Shown here piece after piece: positions 50,201 to 58,461 of a DNA stretch of 64,000 nt (position 1 is the stretch's first letter; each line of letters begins with the position of its first letter). This DNA comes from a virus: positions 124,001 to 188,000 of the IMG/VR virus record IMGVR_UViG_3300044680_000280. The stretch is one strand, 5' to 3'. The position numbers were made by a program, and so were the translations under genes. Below the pieces are notes generated by a model. The model made no database searches, was not told the origin of the DNA, and saw only the letters and a program-made list of their open reading frames with translations.

Positions 50201-51118
50201 TTTCGATATGTCCTCAGCGGGATTGATCGTATTTCGGAGCTGATAAAGGGAGTTCGGGTCCTGACCGTCGATTTGATGAACAACAGTCTTGAGGGCTGGA
50301 TCCTTCTCGGCCAACTCGCGAATCTGCTGACCCGCATCGGAAACCGCCTTCTGTTTCTCAGGACTGACTTGCGACTCAGGCGCCTTAGGCCCTTCCTGCT
50401 TTTTCTCGGCCGGTGCAACCTTCTGAGAGGGCTTGCCGTGGGGGGCACTTTTCGCCCCGTGAATTGCCTTACGAACGTCACCAATGGTCTTGAATTTGAA
50501 CTTCTCGAGAACAGGGAACTTCTTTAGAAGTCCAGCTTTTTCCAGGGGGAAATCGTTCGGAAACCCACCCAACGACTTAGGATCTTTGGAGAAGAGGCTC
50601 TTGGCAAAGGACTCCAGGTAGGGGTCCTCCTTCATCTCATCGCCGAAATCGGCGTAGAGTTGCTTGTTATCCTCGTGAGGTGGGGCACTCTCGGGCTTGG
50701 GCTCTTCTGGTGAGTGAGGCTTGGGCACCTCTGGCGCCGAGCCAGAGTCCGACTTCTCCTCCCCTTCGGGTTCTACCTTCTCGTACTCGGATCCCTTCTC
50801 TTTTAGGGTATCCTTGTTGACGTAGCCCACCCACCCAGTATCCTTGTGCCGAACTTTGACCTTGTTGGTGATGTCCAACTCATCCGCCTGACGTTGTAAC
50901 CACCGGTTCACAACCCGTCCGCCAACAGATCCTCCGATGTCCTTCCGGTTCATCGAGAGGTCCTTGTCGGGCTTCGAATCGGGGTCCTTGTCGGGCTCGA
51001 TGAGCTCTCGGCGCTTGTCATGCCGAGGCGGCTTGACCTTAGGAGCAGGACGTACAAGGCGCTCGGCCTCATCGTTCTCCCGCTCAAAGTGGTCCTTGGT
51101 GGCGCGACGATCACCCAT
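47237..51118 (-). CDS. Very large charged repeat protein, possible internal/injected virion protein
   Basis: 1293 aa, rich in Lys, Glu, Asp and Pro. Three diverged ~60-residue repeats occur at about 160-222, 262-326 and 448-520. Each has A-E-K-D-P or E-D-P, a helix, then V-x-T/S-V/I-G-D-L/V-x-x-A (GVRTVGDLIDAAH, GVKSVGDLVDALQ, FKTIGDVRKAIHG). A VPFxxLxxxE motif occurs twice (about 419 and 650). A folded region near 980-1110 contains KQAVYWGVEPYPKGHEG. KTA motifs lie near the C-terminus (PMKTAARIRQLAVKY). Next to the portal, such proteins are often internal head or ejection proteins; this is inference. Confidence 0.6.
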   Translation of the reverse strand: MGDRRATKDHFERENDEAERLVRPAPKVKPPRHDKRRELIEPDKDPDSKPDKDLSMNRKDIGGSVGGRVVNRWLQRQADELDITNKVKVRHKDTGWVGYVNKDTLKEKGSEYEKVEPEGEEKSDSGSAPEVPKPHSPEEPKPESAPPHEDNKQLYADFGDEMKEDPYLESFAKSLFSKDPKSLGGFPNDFPLEKAGLLKKFPVLEKFKFKTIGDVRKAIHGAKSAPHGKPSQKVAPAEKKQEGPKAPESQVSPEKQKAVSDAGQQIRELAEKDPALKTVVHQIDGQDPNSLYQLRNTINPAEDISKSVSGLPSGVKSVGDLVDALQATKPEPEKKEPKPRDEDRSEDAVNKLVETVQKALGVSPREEMHPDDKAEVDEFLKSKIHETPEFKEWASKEYSTSEDDDGNPLFFDEKRRKHVPFDRLSDEEKYSWKERFEEEQNLQANLQPLKEMAEKDPHFSNLLKDLSNPDSELSESLEKKLGEHARYVDLKKSIPELKNLDLPKGVRTVGDLIDAAHEIHKPAPKIPRRKVTEAEKDKATRQLIENFPVEVAAKFRDMDLHPDDVRDLVENYNTAKLHAKDGELTDLVKETGYETDPSKVRPPSVGVDSTGQEVPFAKLHPKEQAAALQKHQMFVVAMSLAAREQEVDRLEKKTGAPRELLGAIADTTLGRRPGETEEDHLARAKESAKHIFADAVKRGIMGEDTDRYARWQAKRDKLIEKHEERAKQEGEEYDPELDEDLPPPPSLGTVKQIGKLLKHFDGDPAAQQIAVGWSQAADYLSARHDFLDPDSPDAISEHQTPRDIANKVRRMGEFFDERAKEYPENMRDLVPAKESLRERVVEKIRTLAPEKFPFVKKLVQEQEYDDYEDSLKRWEFQHKKYEKEQAKKQKKDPYREKGESSFPEPPRRPEGYLQSRGSKEDLKKNKNELFDRYRRQMGVANTDKTAHLLWSVVDRSRKHSICKPIRTMGDSVSRVAERAKQAVYWGVEPYPKGHEGFAPYVGWGQVHQRDLGDKDFDTILKSAREWLKAPVLSSAIDGIYRDTQLRAALDLALRSCENGKYSVGLQPPLYNMLLAKLGGHSQTDTLLTDRSNIKGPITVAIASAHPNELSELEKILKENGYDPKDAKKLNEEGMGPHELEHRIKSTPPGASGSLEYTHRIHKVKSSSKSPYAPPSGEEKPMKTAARIRQLAVKYASNPALAYDLVELSDKIAQEEGQEPAQQDQKQGGQVPPQFLEHMKKKEDGKEEKKEDGQSQQKDAAYHGLRSAVIRLAHANPQLRAAYQPLLETIKKLG

Positions 51119-51154
51119 CGTAATCAGAGAGGCATAGCTAGAAAACCATTCGGA

Positions 51155-52987
51155 TTATCCGAATCGGTTGTCCGGCGGGGCCGCTTCCTCTTCCTTGATC
51201 TTGAGACCCAGGTACTCGGCAATCTTCTTGGTGACATCGCTCTTTTCAGCCAACGACTGACCAACCGCACTATACAGACCACGAGACATCTCGGTGAATA
51301 TCGCGTCATTGACCGTGAACATGTCATTCTTGATCTTCCGAGCCGTGTCGTCCGGATCGATATTGAACATCTCGAGAATGAGGTCGATCGAGATCGAACC
51401 CTTCTGGTAGAGGTTGAAGAGAGCGTCGTAGGTGTCCTGCGAGTCGCGGAGCGGCAAACGAGTGAAGGAAAGACGGGGGTACAGGATGACTTCTTCGCCC
51501 CACTTATCCTTCTCAACGAATCCCTTGCGACGGGCAACGGGTTTGAACAAGTACTCTTCGACGTATTCTTGGATCATCTCTCGAAGGAATAGGTATCGCT
51601 GATTGATGACCTCGAGCTTCAAGCGGTCGCCAGAGTACAGGGTCTCACCAGAAAGCAAGGATTCCGTAACGCCTAGACCCGTGCGTAGACGACGTTCTGT
51701 TTGCTCGTATTCAGCCGAAAGGTCGAGAAGACGGTCTTTAGACCCCATTTCCTCCCAGTGAACCTCATAGTTGGCAATGATAGAGTAGTCAGGATCGACA
51801 AGGGACAAGTCGACCTGCTCTCGGAGGTCATCAGCATCGGCGTCAGAGATGTCCTCCGCCCAAACGATGCGCTTAGGAGTCATCGCACGGTCGGCAATCT
51901 GAGTTTGAGCCTGACGAAGTTTTTCACGATAATACAGAGTTCGAAGACACCGATCCAGAATACTCTGCCCCAGCTCCTCGCCCGCCTGCTTGCGGCTCGA
52001 GAGCATGTACACGAAGCTTCCTTCGTCGGGATCCGTGCCAAGAGGAATGAGGCGCCCCTGCCCGATGTACTCACGTACTTCCTCGGGCATCTCTTGGACC
52101 ATCTCCTCAGCGACGGGATCTCCTAGTTTGGCTTCCTCCAACAAGGCACGATCTCGCTCTGACGGAATGAGCTCAACACGAACCTTATCCGAAAAGGAGA
52201 ACGTTTTGACTTCGACCTGATCGATCGGAAAGATGATGAGACGATCCCACCCTTGGTAGTGCTTCTGGTAGTAGGAGAGTTCCTCTTCCTCTCGGTTGTC
52301 TTTTTCGATGTATCCTTTTTCGAGAACTTCTTTCGCCTCGCCGTCCTCCATAAGAACGTTCTTCGGAACCGTCTGTTCGCGATAACCAACGTCGGGCGGA
52401 ACTTGAACGTCGGAATCTTCAGCAAAAATAGGGCAAGTACCGTCCAACCATAGGTGGTGAACTGCCATAATGAGCTTCTGAAAGAGTTTGACCTTCTTCG
52501 TCATTCTCTCAAAGAAGCTGAGAATGTACTTGCCATAGTCCTCAGCACTTTCGAATCCCTTCGGAAACGTACGAGGTTTGGGTGCTGCAAGGCGTACCTT
52601 CGAGAGCGGGAGTTCTGTATGAAGGTCGATCGCTTGCGCTACGATCTCATCCGTATTGTAGAAGTGTCGGTAGATCTCCCGCTTTTCCCGAATCGATTGC
52701 GGAAGCTGAAGAAAGTCTGTCGATAGTTGCGGAGAAAAGAACGAGCTGGAGCCCGACTGTACCGTGTTGGCGCCCATCACGGGATCGATGGCAAAGGCGG
52801 AGGACTTGTTACGATAACTCCCCATCTGGCGAGCTTGCTCCCTCGCCATCCGCTCCTTGGCGGTCAACGGTTGCATCTTGTTCCCGTACGGCTGCGAGAC
52901 ATACGGACGGTTTCTGGCTGGCGCCGAGGGCACCACCAGTCCACCACGTACATTCGTGACGTTCGTGAACTTACTACCTAGGGGCAT
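51155..52987 (-). CDS. Portal protein
   Basis: 610 aa, typical length. FYNTDEIVAQAIDLHTELPL (109-128) and the C-terminal GVTESLLSGETLYSGDRLKL with VINQRYLFLREMIQEYVEEY are the portal helical core and clip regions. An acidic, variable tail ends KIKEEEAAPPDNRFG. The portal forms the 12-subunit ring at one capsid vertex through which TerL pumps DNA. It lies just downstream of TerL and overlaps the 177-aa gene by 14 bp. Confidence 0.85.
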   Translation of the reverse strand: MPLGSKFTNVTNVRGGLVVPSAPARNRPYVSQPYGNKMQPLTAKERMAREQARQMGSYRNKSSAFAIDPVMGANTVQSGSSSFFSPQLSTDFLQLPQSIREKREIYRHFYNTDEIVAQAIDLHTELPLSKVRLAAPKPRTFPKGFESAEDYGKYILSFFERMTKKVKLFQKLIMAVHHLWLDGTCPIFAEDSDVQVPPDVGYREQTVPKNVLMEDGEAKEVLEKGYIEKDNREEEELSYYQKHYQGWDRLIIFPIDQVEVKTFSFSDKVRVELIPSERDRALLEEAKLGDPVAEEMVQEMPEEVREYIGQGRLIPLGTDPDEGSFVYMLSSRKQAGEELGQSILDRCLRTLYYREKLRQAQTQIADRAMTPKRIVWAEDISDADADDLREQVDLSLVDPDYSIIANYEVHWEEMGSKDRLLDLSAEYEQTERRLRTGLGVTESLLSGETLYSGDRLKLEVINQRYLFLREMIQEYVEEYLFKPVARRKGFVEKDKWGEEVILYPRLSFTRLPLRDSQDTYDALFNLYQKGSISIDLILEMFNIDPDDTARKIKNDMFTVNDAIFTEMSRGLYSAVGQSLAEKSDVTKKIAEYLGLKIKEEEAAPPDNRFG

Positions 52988-53507
52988 CGCGCACTATTCC
53001 CGCACCATACAAACTAATCAAATCATCAAGAGAATTACCCTCCAAAGTTCGGAGTGGGTTGTCGTTCCTCAGCGGATTAGGAGCAACCTCCTTAACTCGC
53101 CTCTTTTCTTCAGCTTGAGCTCTACGGCTCGCTTCCCTTCGTTCAAAAGCTTCCTGTTCATCTCGCTGAAGCCCTAGAGCCCGGTCGAGTGTGCGATCCG
53201 CGATGACCGTTCGCCTTAAACCCTGTTGGATGGCCCCCGCAAACCGCCCCCAAGCGCCCGCAAATGACACGTATGCGGTGGACGCCGTATCCGAAGACGC
53301 ATTGCGTCTAGCATGAGCGTAGAGTTGCTGAGAAAGAGCCACAATCCGCGTAGCAGCGAGATTGACAGTTTCTCGTAAACCCTTGATCTCTTCGACAATT
53401 TCCTCGGCTTTCATTGTCCGAGGTTCTCGCGTACCGGCCGTAACCCGAGAACGGTAGATGTCCTCGTTTTTACCACGTCTGATTTGATCTTCGATTTCAC
53501 TGGGCAT
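52974..53507 (-). CDS. Helical portal-adjacent protein, unknown
   Basis: 177 aa, mostly helical, rich in Arg, Glu and Ala (ASRRAQAEEKRRVKEVAPNP). A Gly/Ala-rich middle (FAGAWGRFAGAIQQGLRRTV) could pack or insert. It overlaps the portal start. It could be a portal-associated or injected protein; no family recognised. Confidence 0.5.
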   Translation of the reverse strand: MPSEIEDQIRRGKNEDIYRSRVTAGTREPRTMKAEEIVEEIKGLRETVNLAATRIVALSQQLYAHARRNASSDTASTAYVSFAGAWGRFAGAIQQGLRRTVIADRTLDRALGLQRDEQEAFERREASRRAQAEEKRRVKEVAPNPLRNDNPLRTLEGNSLDDLISLYGAGIVRDAPR

Positions 53508-53513
53508 GAGAAC

Positions 53514-54059
53514 TCACAGCTTCGTTTGGACACCGAGGTAATACTGGTTGACAGCTTTGGGCAACTGGGACACGACTCCACAGTAGAGGGCTGGAGCGAG
53601 AGGGCTGGCACTGAGGGTTAGCTCATCCTCATTAGTCCAATACCCCCGTAGAGACATGAAGAGTGGTTGATTTGGGGTGTAAACGATCGAAACGAAGGGT
53701 CCTCCCATCATTCGAGATGCGTAAGTGTATTGCTCGTAAGCTATGGTGGAGATGATGGCCCGACCAGCCATGAGAACCCCGTACCCGTAATACAGGGGTT
53801 GCTGGGTCATCGCAGTATATTGGTCAGCCGCCTCATCCGAACCCCAGAGCATGAACCCACCGAAAAGTCCCGAGGAGTACGTGAGGATTGGATTGTCAGG
53901 ATCCGTGTACGTATCCCACTGGGCGCCCTGCCCCCCAACCCAACCCCCGGATAGCATCTCCTGGGAGACTGACATCGAGTAGCCGTCGCCTTTGGAAAAG
54001 ACAACACAGTCTCGTCCACGGATCAGGTCTATACCCTGGAAGTCTATCTGAAAGCTCAT
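53514..54059 (-). CDS. Tandem virion paralogue 1
   Basis: 181 aa, the last of three adjacent paralogues. Shared landmarks are R-D-C-V-V-F-S-K-G, G-G-W-V-G-G-Q-G-A-Q-W, FGGFMLWGSDEAADQY, YTYASRMMGGPFVSIVYTP, LRGYWTNEDE and a C-terminal L-G-V-Q-T strand. Each copy looks like one compact all-beta domain. It overlaps the middle copy (ATGA). Candidates are a capsid decoration or collar protein; unproven. Confidence 0.65.
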   Translation of the reverse strand: MSFQIDFQGIDLIRGRDCVVFSKGDGYSMSVSQEMLSGGWVGGQGAQWDTYTDPDNPILTYSSGLFGGFMLWGSDEAADQYTAMTQQPLYYGYGVLMAGRAIISTIAYEQYTYASRMMGGPFVSIVYTPNQPLFMSLRGYWTNEDELTLSASPLAPALYCGVVSQLPKAVNQYYLGVQTKL

Positions 54060-54571
54060 ATCTGAACCTGCACTGTCAGGTAGTTGTTGGTCAAGACGGC
54101 GTCGGGTATTTGAGAAACAGCACCGGTCACGAAACCAAAACCGCTCTCATCCTCGTTGGTAAACAACCCCCTAAGGGAAAAGTAGAGTGGCTCTCCCGCT
54201 GTGTAGACGATAGGAACGAGCGGCCCAGCCATTCTAGAGGCAAGGGTATAAACCTCGAAGGTTCGCGTTGCGATAACCCACGGACCAAAACAGTAGGTTG
54301 CAAATCCGTAGGTGGGCTGGTTTTTCGTATACGAGATGAATTGGTCTGCACTTTCGTTCGAACCCCAGAGAAGAAACCCGCCGGGTAGCCCGTTCGAAAA
54401 GGTCACGATGAATGTGTCATCGTCGAAGGCCGCATCCGTCCATTGAACCCCCTGCCCACCTTGCCAACCCGTGGTCATAAGGTTCGTGTCAACCATAACG
54501 GTGAAGGACGGGCCCTTGGAGAAAACGGCAACGTCTCGATCACGGTAGTAGGGTTCAATGTTGACGGACAT
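54056..54571 (-). CDS. Tandem virion paralogue 2
   Basis: 171 aa, the middle copy. It shares GGQGVQW, GGFLLWGSNESADQF, YTLASRMAGPLVPIVYTAGE, LFTNEDE and a final TVQVQI with its neighbours. Divergence between copies is clear, so they may form a hetero-oligomer or serve different sites. Confidence 0.65.
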   Translation of the reverse strand: MSVNIEPYYRDRDVAVFSKGPSFTVMVDTNLMTTGWQGGQGVQWTDAAFDDDTFIVTFSNGLPGGFLLWGSNESADQFISYTKNQPTYGFATYCFGPWVIATRTFEVYTLASRMAGPLVPIVYTAGEPLYFSLRGLFTNEDESGFGFVTGAVSQIPDAVLTNNYLTVQVQI

Positions 54572-54577
54572 GGGTGC

Positions 54578-55105
54578 CTAAATCGAAATTTGAATGGTCA
54601 TGTACCCACCCGTGGAGGCGGAGGGAACTTGAGAAACGAAGCCAACGTACAAAAGATTGGGCGCTCTGGGGTCTCCACTGAGAGTCCACTCGTCCTCCGA
54701 GGTGTAAAGACCCCTCAACGAAAACCTGAGGCGCTGGCTTGGCGTGTAGACAATGGGAACGAGAGGCCCGGACATGCGAGACGCGTATGTGAACTCCTCG
54801 TATTGAGGGGTCAGAATGAGCCAGCTACCAAAACCCATAACCGCGTACTTGTAGTAAGGTTGAGCTTGGGTCATTGACGTGTACTGGTCAGACGATTCGT
54901 TTGACCCCCAAATCAGAAAACCGGCCACGTACCCGTCAGAGAGCGTGACAACACGATCGTCCGTGTCCGAATTCGACCACTGAACCCCAATACCGCCCGG
55001 CCACCCGAGAACGGAGAGGTTCTCGTCGACGGTAGGCGTGAAAGTTTCTCCCTTGACCAGGGTGTAACAGTCGCGAGTACGGGGAATCTGAGTGTCAACC
55101 GACAT
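54578..55105 (-). CDS. Tandem virion paralogue 3
   Basis: 175 aa, the first transcribed copy. Landmarks: GGIGVQW, AGFLIWGSNESSDQYTSM, FTYASRMSGPLVPIVYTP, LYTSEDEWTLSGDPRAPNLL and a final MTIQISI. It starts 10 bp after the 83-aa gene stop. Confidence 0.65.
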   Translation of the reverse strand: MSVDTQIPRTRDCYTLVKGETFTPTVDENLSVLGWPGGIGVQWSNSDTDDRVVTLSDGYVAGFLIWGSNESSDQYTSMTQAQPYYKYAVMGFGSWLILTPQYEEFTYASRMSGPLVPIVYTPSQRLRFSLRGLYTSEDEWTLSGDPRAPNLLYVGFVSQVPSASTGGYMTIQISI

Positions 55106-55114
55106 GGTAACCCC

Positions 55115-55366
55115 TCACACGAAGGTGTCTGACTTCTTCTCGTGAGGGAGTTGGGACCACCCCGTAACGACTTTTTGAAGGAGCTCGAGCTCCTTCATAC
55201 TGCCCAACCCTAGCTGGTCCCAAGAACCCCCAAGAGTGCGAAACACGACTCTAATTGACGAGTAGTCAGCAGCCTTGACCTTGAAGTCGTCCGCAAACAT
55301 GTGCTCAATGAGCTGCTTGATGACCTTGTTGGCGAAGATTTTGGGGGGCTTCGGGCGGTCGTTCAC
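55115..55366 (-). CDS. Small basic protein after terminase, unknown
   Basis: 83 aa. KPPKIFANKVIKQLIEHMFA and a Leu-rich C-terminal helix (MKELELLQKVVTGWSQLPHE). It lies 24 bp after TerL. Possibly a packaging helper; no family recognised. Confidence 0.45.
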   Translation of the reverse strand: MNDRPKPPKIFANKVIKQLIEHMFADDFKVKAADYSSIRVVFRTLGGSWDQLGLGSMKELELLQKVVTGWSQLPHEKKSDTFV

Positions 55367-55389
55367 GTAAGAGCAACTATAAAAAGGGT

Positions 55390-57399
55390 CTAACGCATGC
55401 GACCGCGGAACCCGCGACTTATGCCTGCTCGTGGGCTCATTCGCTCAGTGAATACCCCATGCTTGCGCATACGGGACATGTGGTATCCCTGCAAACTAGG
55501 ACCGGTTGGATTGCGAGTCTGCTCAAGTCCCTTATAGGTGTGCTTGAGGTTCGACATCTTGTCAGCAGTGAGCCAAACCGCTCGGACAAGAGCGTCCGCC
55601 TGGTCGTCGTGGTATCCACTTTTCTCAGGCGCCCCAACTATGACAATGTTCCTTGACACCTGCTCGGCTTGAAGGGTTAGGAGCTCAGAGATGAGGGGAG
55701 AGTGCTTGGATTGGGAGCCGGCCCCCGGAATTGGGTAGTCGTAAAGAACGAGCTTGTGGTCAAGCATGAAGGACTTTACCGTTTGGTACATTTTCGACGT
55801 TGTGTCCCGAGTGAAGAACTCACACTTGATATGACCGTACCCTCGCTTGATGAAGTCCTGCTCCATCGACATACCCTGCCACCGGTCGTAAAGACCGTCC
55901 GTAATGTGGAATCGCTTGGTCAGACCTATGAGCCACTCCAAAATCTCGTCAAAGTCTAATCGGTCCTCATCCTGCATACGGCGGGCATAATCGCAGGAGT
56001 AGTCGGTAAGGTGCGGATTGAGCTCCTTCCAGTCGTAACCGGCACGCCAGTACTCATGATAGGCCAGAACGATCTTACCGTCTAGAGGGTACGTAATGGC
56101 AACAGCGGTACCGTCTCGATCCCCTGCGGCACTACCGATACCGATGTCAAGCCCTAGTTGGTGCGGATACTTCGGGAACCCAACCATAATGGGGCGACGA
56201 ACTGGATCAACACAGTCGATGAGGTCCTTCTCCCTCTCAATCCAGGCACGGACTCGATCCGAGAACCGAGCCCCATGCTCAGTTTCAAAAGTTGTCGGAT
56301 CCTCGTAGTACTTCTCTCGATAGTAGTCGGAAGAAACCGTGGGATTGATCTCCCAGGTGGGCATCTGAATTGCCAGCTTGTTGTACGCTCCGTCCCCGCC
56401 CTTCATGGCTGTCTGAAAAAGCTCGTAAAACTTGCCAGACTTGTTGAGTGGCGAAGAGATGCAAATGATACGTCCCTCGTTCGGCCCTATAGGCTTGGTC
56501 GAGTCCTCAGGATCTTTCGGAGAAAAAGCCGCCTTGCTAGGAGAGATGGCGTCGTAGATATCCTTTGCAGACGACTGACCCTCATCAATAAAGTGAGCCA
56601 TCTCATCGAGAATCATGACGATGTTACCAGCACCGCGGAGACCCTTGGCGATGCAGCTTTTGAACGTGACTCGAATCGTCGCCTTGCCGTTCAGAGACTC
56701 GTAGCGACCGCCCGCCGTACGGTAGGACGTACCAAACTTCTCGATGTCGTGAGGCGTACGAAACTTGATATCACTGAGAGTGTTAGAAGCAATGTACGGT
56801 TTGAAGTAGTCGCATCGAGCCAAGTGGGAAGTCACCTCATTGAAGAGAAGCCCCGCCTGATCCTTGTCCGTAGCGACGGAGATGATTTGGATCCGGTTGC
56901 CTGAGGGTAATCCGTAGTAGCTCTGAGGATGGTGTAAATTGAGGAGACGGTAAACCTCGTAGCTGGCAAAAATACCTGCCAAAGTAGTCTTTCCTCCGCG
57001 ACGGCCGATGGGCAAAATGAGCTCTCGGCGCTCATGGTCCTGCTCCGCGATGTTGCAGCGGCCCTCACTATAGAGGTACTTCAAGTACTCGACCTCAGTG
57101 AATTGATACTTCACATGAGTCGCAAGCATGTCCTTGATCTCGATCGTCTTCGTCGTGTCGTCGAGAGGAATGTGGTAGTACAACTTGACAATAAAGCGCT
57201 GTACTGGGTAAAGGGTCATGCCTAGACCCCAGTCGCTCTCAATGTACTCAATGATGTTGAAAATGCGTGGCTGCTTAGGTCGAACAATGACGTCATCCTG
57301 ACCGACGTTCTGGTCTAGAACGGCTTCAACTCTCTGTTTTGCCTCTTTGCCAGCTTTTCGAATGAGGGCCGACAGACCCCCTGCTTCATCTTTCGCCAT
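55390..57399 (-). CDS. terL: Terminase large subunit (ATPase and nuclease)
   Basis: 669 aa. ATPase: Walker A LPIGRRGGKTTLAG (129-142), Walker B IVMILDEMAHF (260-270, D265 and catalytic E266), coupling motif ISSPLNK (314-320). RNase H-like nuclease: D418 in GLDIGIGSAAGDRDGTAVAI, D501/D505 in ITDGLYDRW, and D598/D599 in YHDDQADALVRA. It pumps DNA into the prohead through the portal and cuts the concatemer. It follows the candidate small terminase by 4 bp. Confidence 0.92.
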   Translation of the reverse strand: MAKDEAGGLSALIRKAGKEAKQRVEAVLDQNVGQDDVIVRPKQPRIFNIIEYIESDWGLGMTLYPVQRFIVKLYYHIPLDDTTKTIEIKDMLATHVKYQFTEVEYLKYLYSEGRCNIAEQDHERRELILPIGRRGGKTTLAGIFASYEVYRLLNLHHPQSYYGLPSGNRIQIISVATDKDQAGLLFNEVTSHLARCDYFKPYIASNTLSDIKFRTPHDIEKFGTSYRTAGGRYESLNGKATIRVTFKSCIAKGLRGAGNIVMILDEMAHFIDEGQSSAKDIYDAISPSKAAFSPKDPEDSTKPIGPNEGRIICISSPLNKSGKFYELFQTAMKGGDGAYNKLAIQMPTWEINPTVSSDYYREKYYEDPTTFETEHGARFSDRVRAWIEREKDLIDCVDPVRRPIMVGFPKYPHQLGLDIGIGSAAGDRDGTAVAITYPLDGKIVLAYHEYWRAGYDWKELNPHLTDYSCDYARRMQDEDRLDFDEILEWLIGLTKRFHITDGLYDRWQGMSMEQDFIKRGYGHIKCEFFTRDTTSKMYQTVKSFMLDHKLVLYDYPIPGAGSQSKHSPLISELLTLQAEQVSRNIVIVGAPEKSGYHDDQADALVRAVWLTADKMSNLKHTYKGLEQTRNPTGPSLQGYHMSRMRKHGVFTERMSPRAGISRGFRGRMR

Positions 57400-57402
57400 T
57401 TG

Positions 57403-58080
57403 TTACCTAACCAATTCAGCAGCCTTTTCCTCCCAACCCTCGAGATTGGTGCTCAAGTGGTTGAATAGGAGATCAATTTGCTCGGGGGACATGTTGATTT
57501 GAACACACCCCTCACGAAACGCTGCGATGATGTATTGGAAGAGCTTCTGCATACGCTCACTCTTGAGATTAATGGTGTCGGCGCCCATTCTCTTGATCTC
57601 GAGTTCTATCTCGGCGATCTTCTTAAGACCATCGATGCGTCGAGTTGATATCTGAGCGGTATCCCGACCAAACTTACCGTTCTCTAAACGCTGATGGTGT
57701 AGAGCCGCGGTTTCGCGAGCCACCTCCTCCTTGATACGATTCATCAGTTCGGCAGTATCCGAACGATTCTGGATGGACCTTACAATGGGGTCTTCTTCAA
57801 TGAATTCGGCTCTCTCCTTGACTATCATCTCATGATACTCAAGGTCACTTTCGACCGGCTTGCGTTCAATCTTTCGAGGACGCCCCACCTGACGGCTAAT
57901 CCCCTTCGAAGCGCTTACTACGGCGTGAATGGGAAGCAGTCTGGCGATCTTGTCGAACTTACGATTGGTGACGGATTCGAGAACCTCTACCTCTTCGTTT
58001 GAACCTAAGTACGAAGACTCCTGAACTTCTGAATTCTCGTCACCCTCACTGCTCGTACTGACTTTTTTGTTTTCATTCAT
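57403..58080 (-). CDS. Candidate small terminase subunit
   Basis: Using ATG 58080 (MNENKK), the protein is 225 aa; an upstream in-frame start lies within the 123-aa gene. Features are a basic SRQVGRPRKIERKP segment (about 78-92), a long coiled coil (RRIDGLKKIAEIELEIKRMG) and a C-terminal helical domain. Basic DNA-contact segments with oligomerising coiled coils are common in small terminases, and the gene is directly upstream of terL. Sequence similarity is not obvious, so this is a positional call. Confidence 0.5.
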   Translation of the reverse strand: MNENKKVSTSSEGDENSEVQESSYLGSNEEVEVLESVTNRKFDKIARLLPIHAVVSASKGISRQVGRPRKIERKPVESDLEYHEMIVKERAEFIEEDPIVRSIQNRSDTAELMNRIKEEVARETAALHHQRLENGKFGRDTAQISTRRIDGLKKIAEIELEIKRMGADTINLKSERMQKLFQYIIAAFREGCVQINMSPEQIDLLFNHLSTNLEGWEEKAAELVR

Positions 58081-58087
58081 TTGGATC

Positions 58088-58459
58088 CTACCGATCTGAC
58101 CGTACCCCCTCAGTCCTAATGAGGTACTGGGATAGATTGTAAACAGTATCGTAGCCCCGATCCTTGGGAACGGATCGATCAATAGCCTTTTGCATGTCAT
58201 TTCCCGTCTCAACGAGGTTGAGAACGCCGGCGTGATTTGGCGTGAGGTTAAACACATCCTTGGGCTGAATATCGCGGCGATTCATCTCCGCATCTTCAAG
58301 CATGGTCTCACCATTTTCCCGCACGATCTCACGAGAAATGCCACGAGGGGCATTTACGGGCTTCGTCAGCTTTTTCGCGTGCTGACGAGCTCCGGGAGGC
58401 TGATCGGCCACCCTCTGAAAGCGTGCGGCGACCTTGAGCGCGATCAAGGTGTCGGTCAT
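58088..58459 (-). CDS. Small protein with ALKVAARF N-terminus, unknown
   Basis: 123 aa. TDTLIALKVAARFQRVADQP resembles the N-terminus of the ADP-ribosyltransferase (NPIALRVMTRFLGRTADA). The rest is charged and mixed (DVFNLTPNHAGVLNLVETGN). It lies 2 bp after the 677-aa gene. No family; possibly a packaged virion protein if the shared N-terminus is a tag. Confidence 0.5.
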   Translation of the reverse strand: MTDTLIALKVAARFQRVADQPPGARQHAKKLTKPVNAPRGISREIVRENGETMLEDAEMNRRDIQPKDVFNLTPNHAGVLNLVETGNDMQKAIDRSVPKDRGYDTVYNLSQYLIRTEGVRSDR

Positions 58460-58461
58460 GA

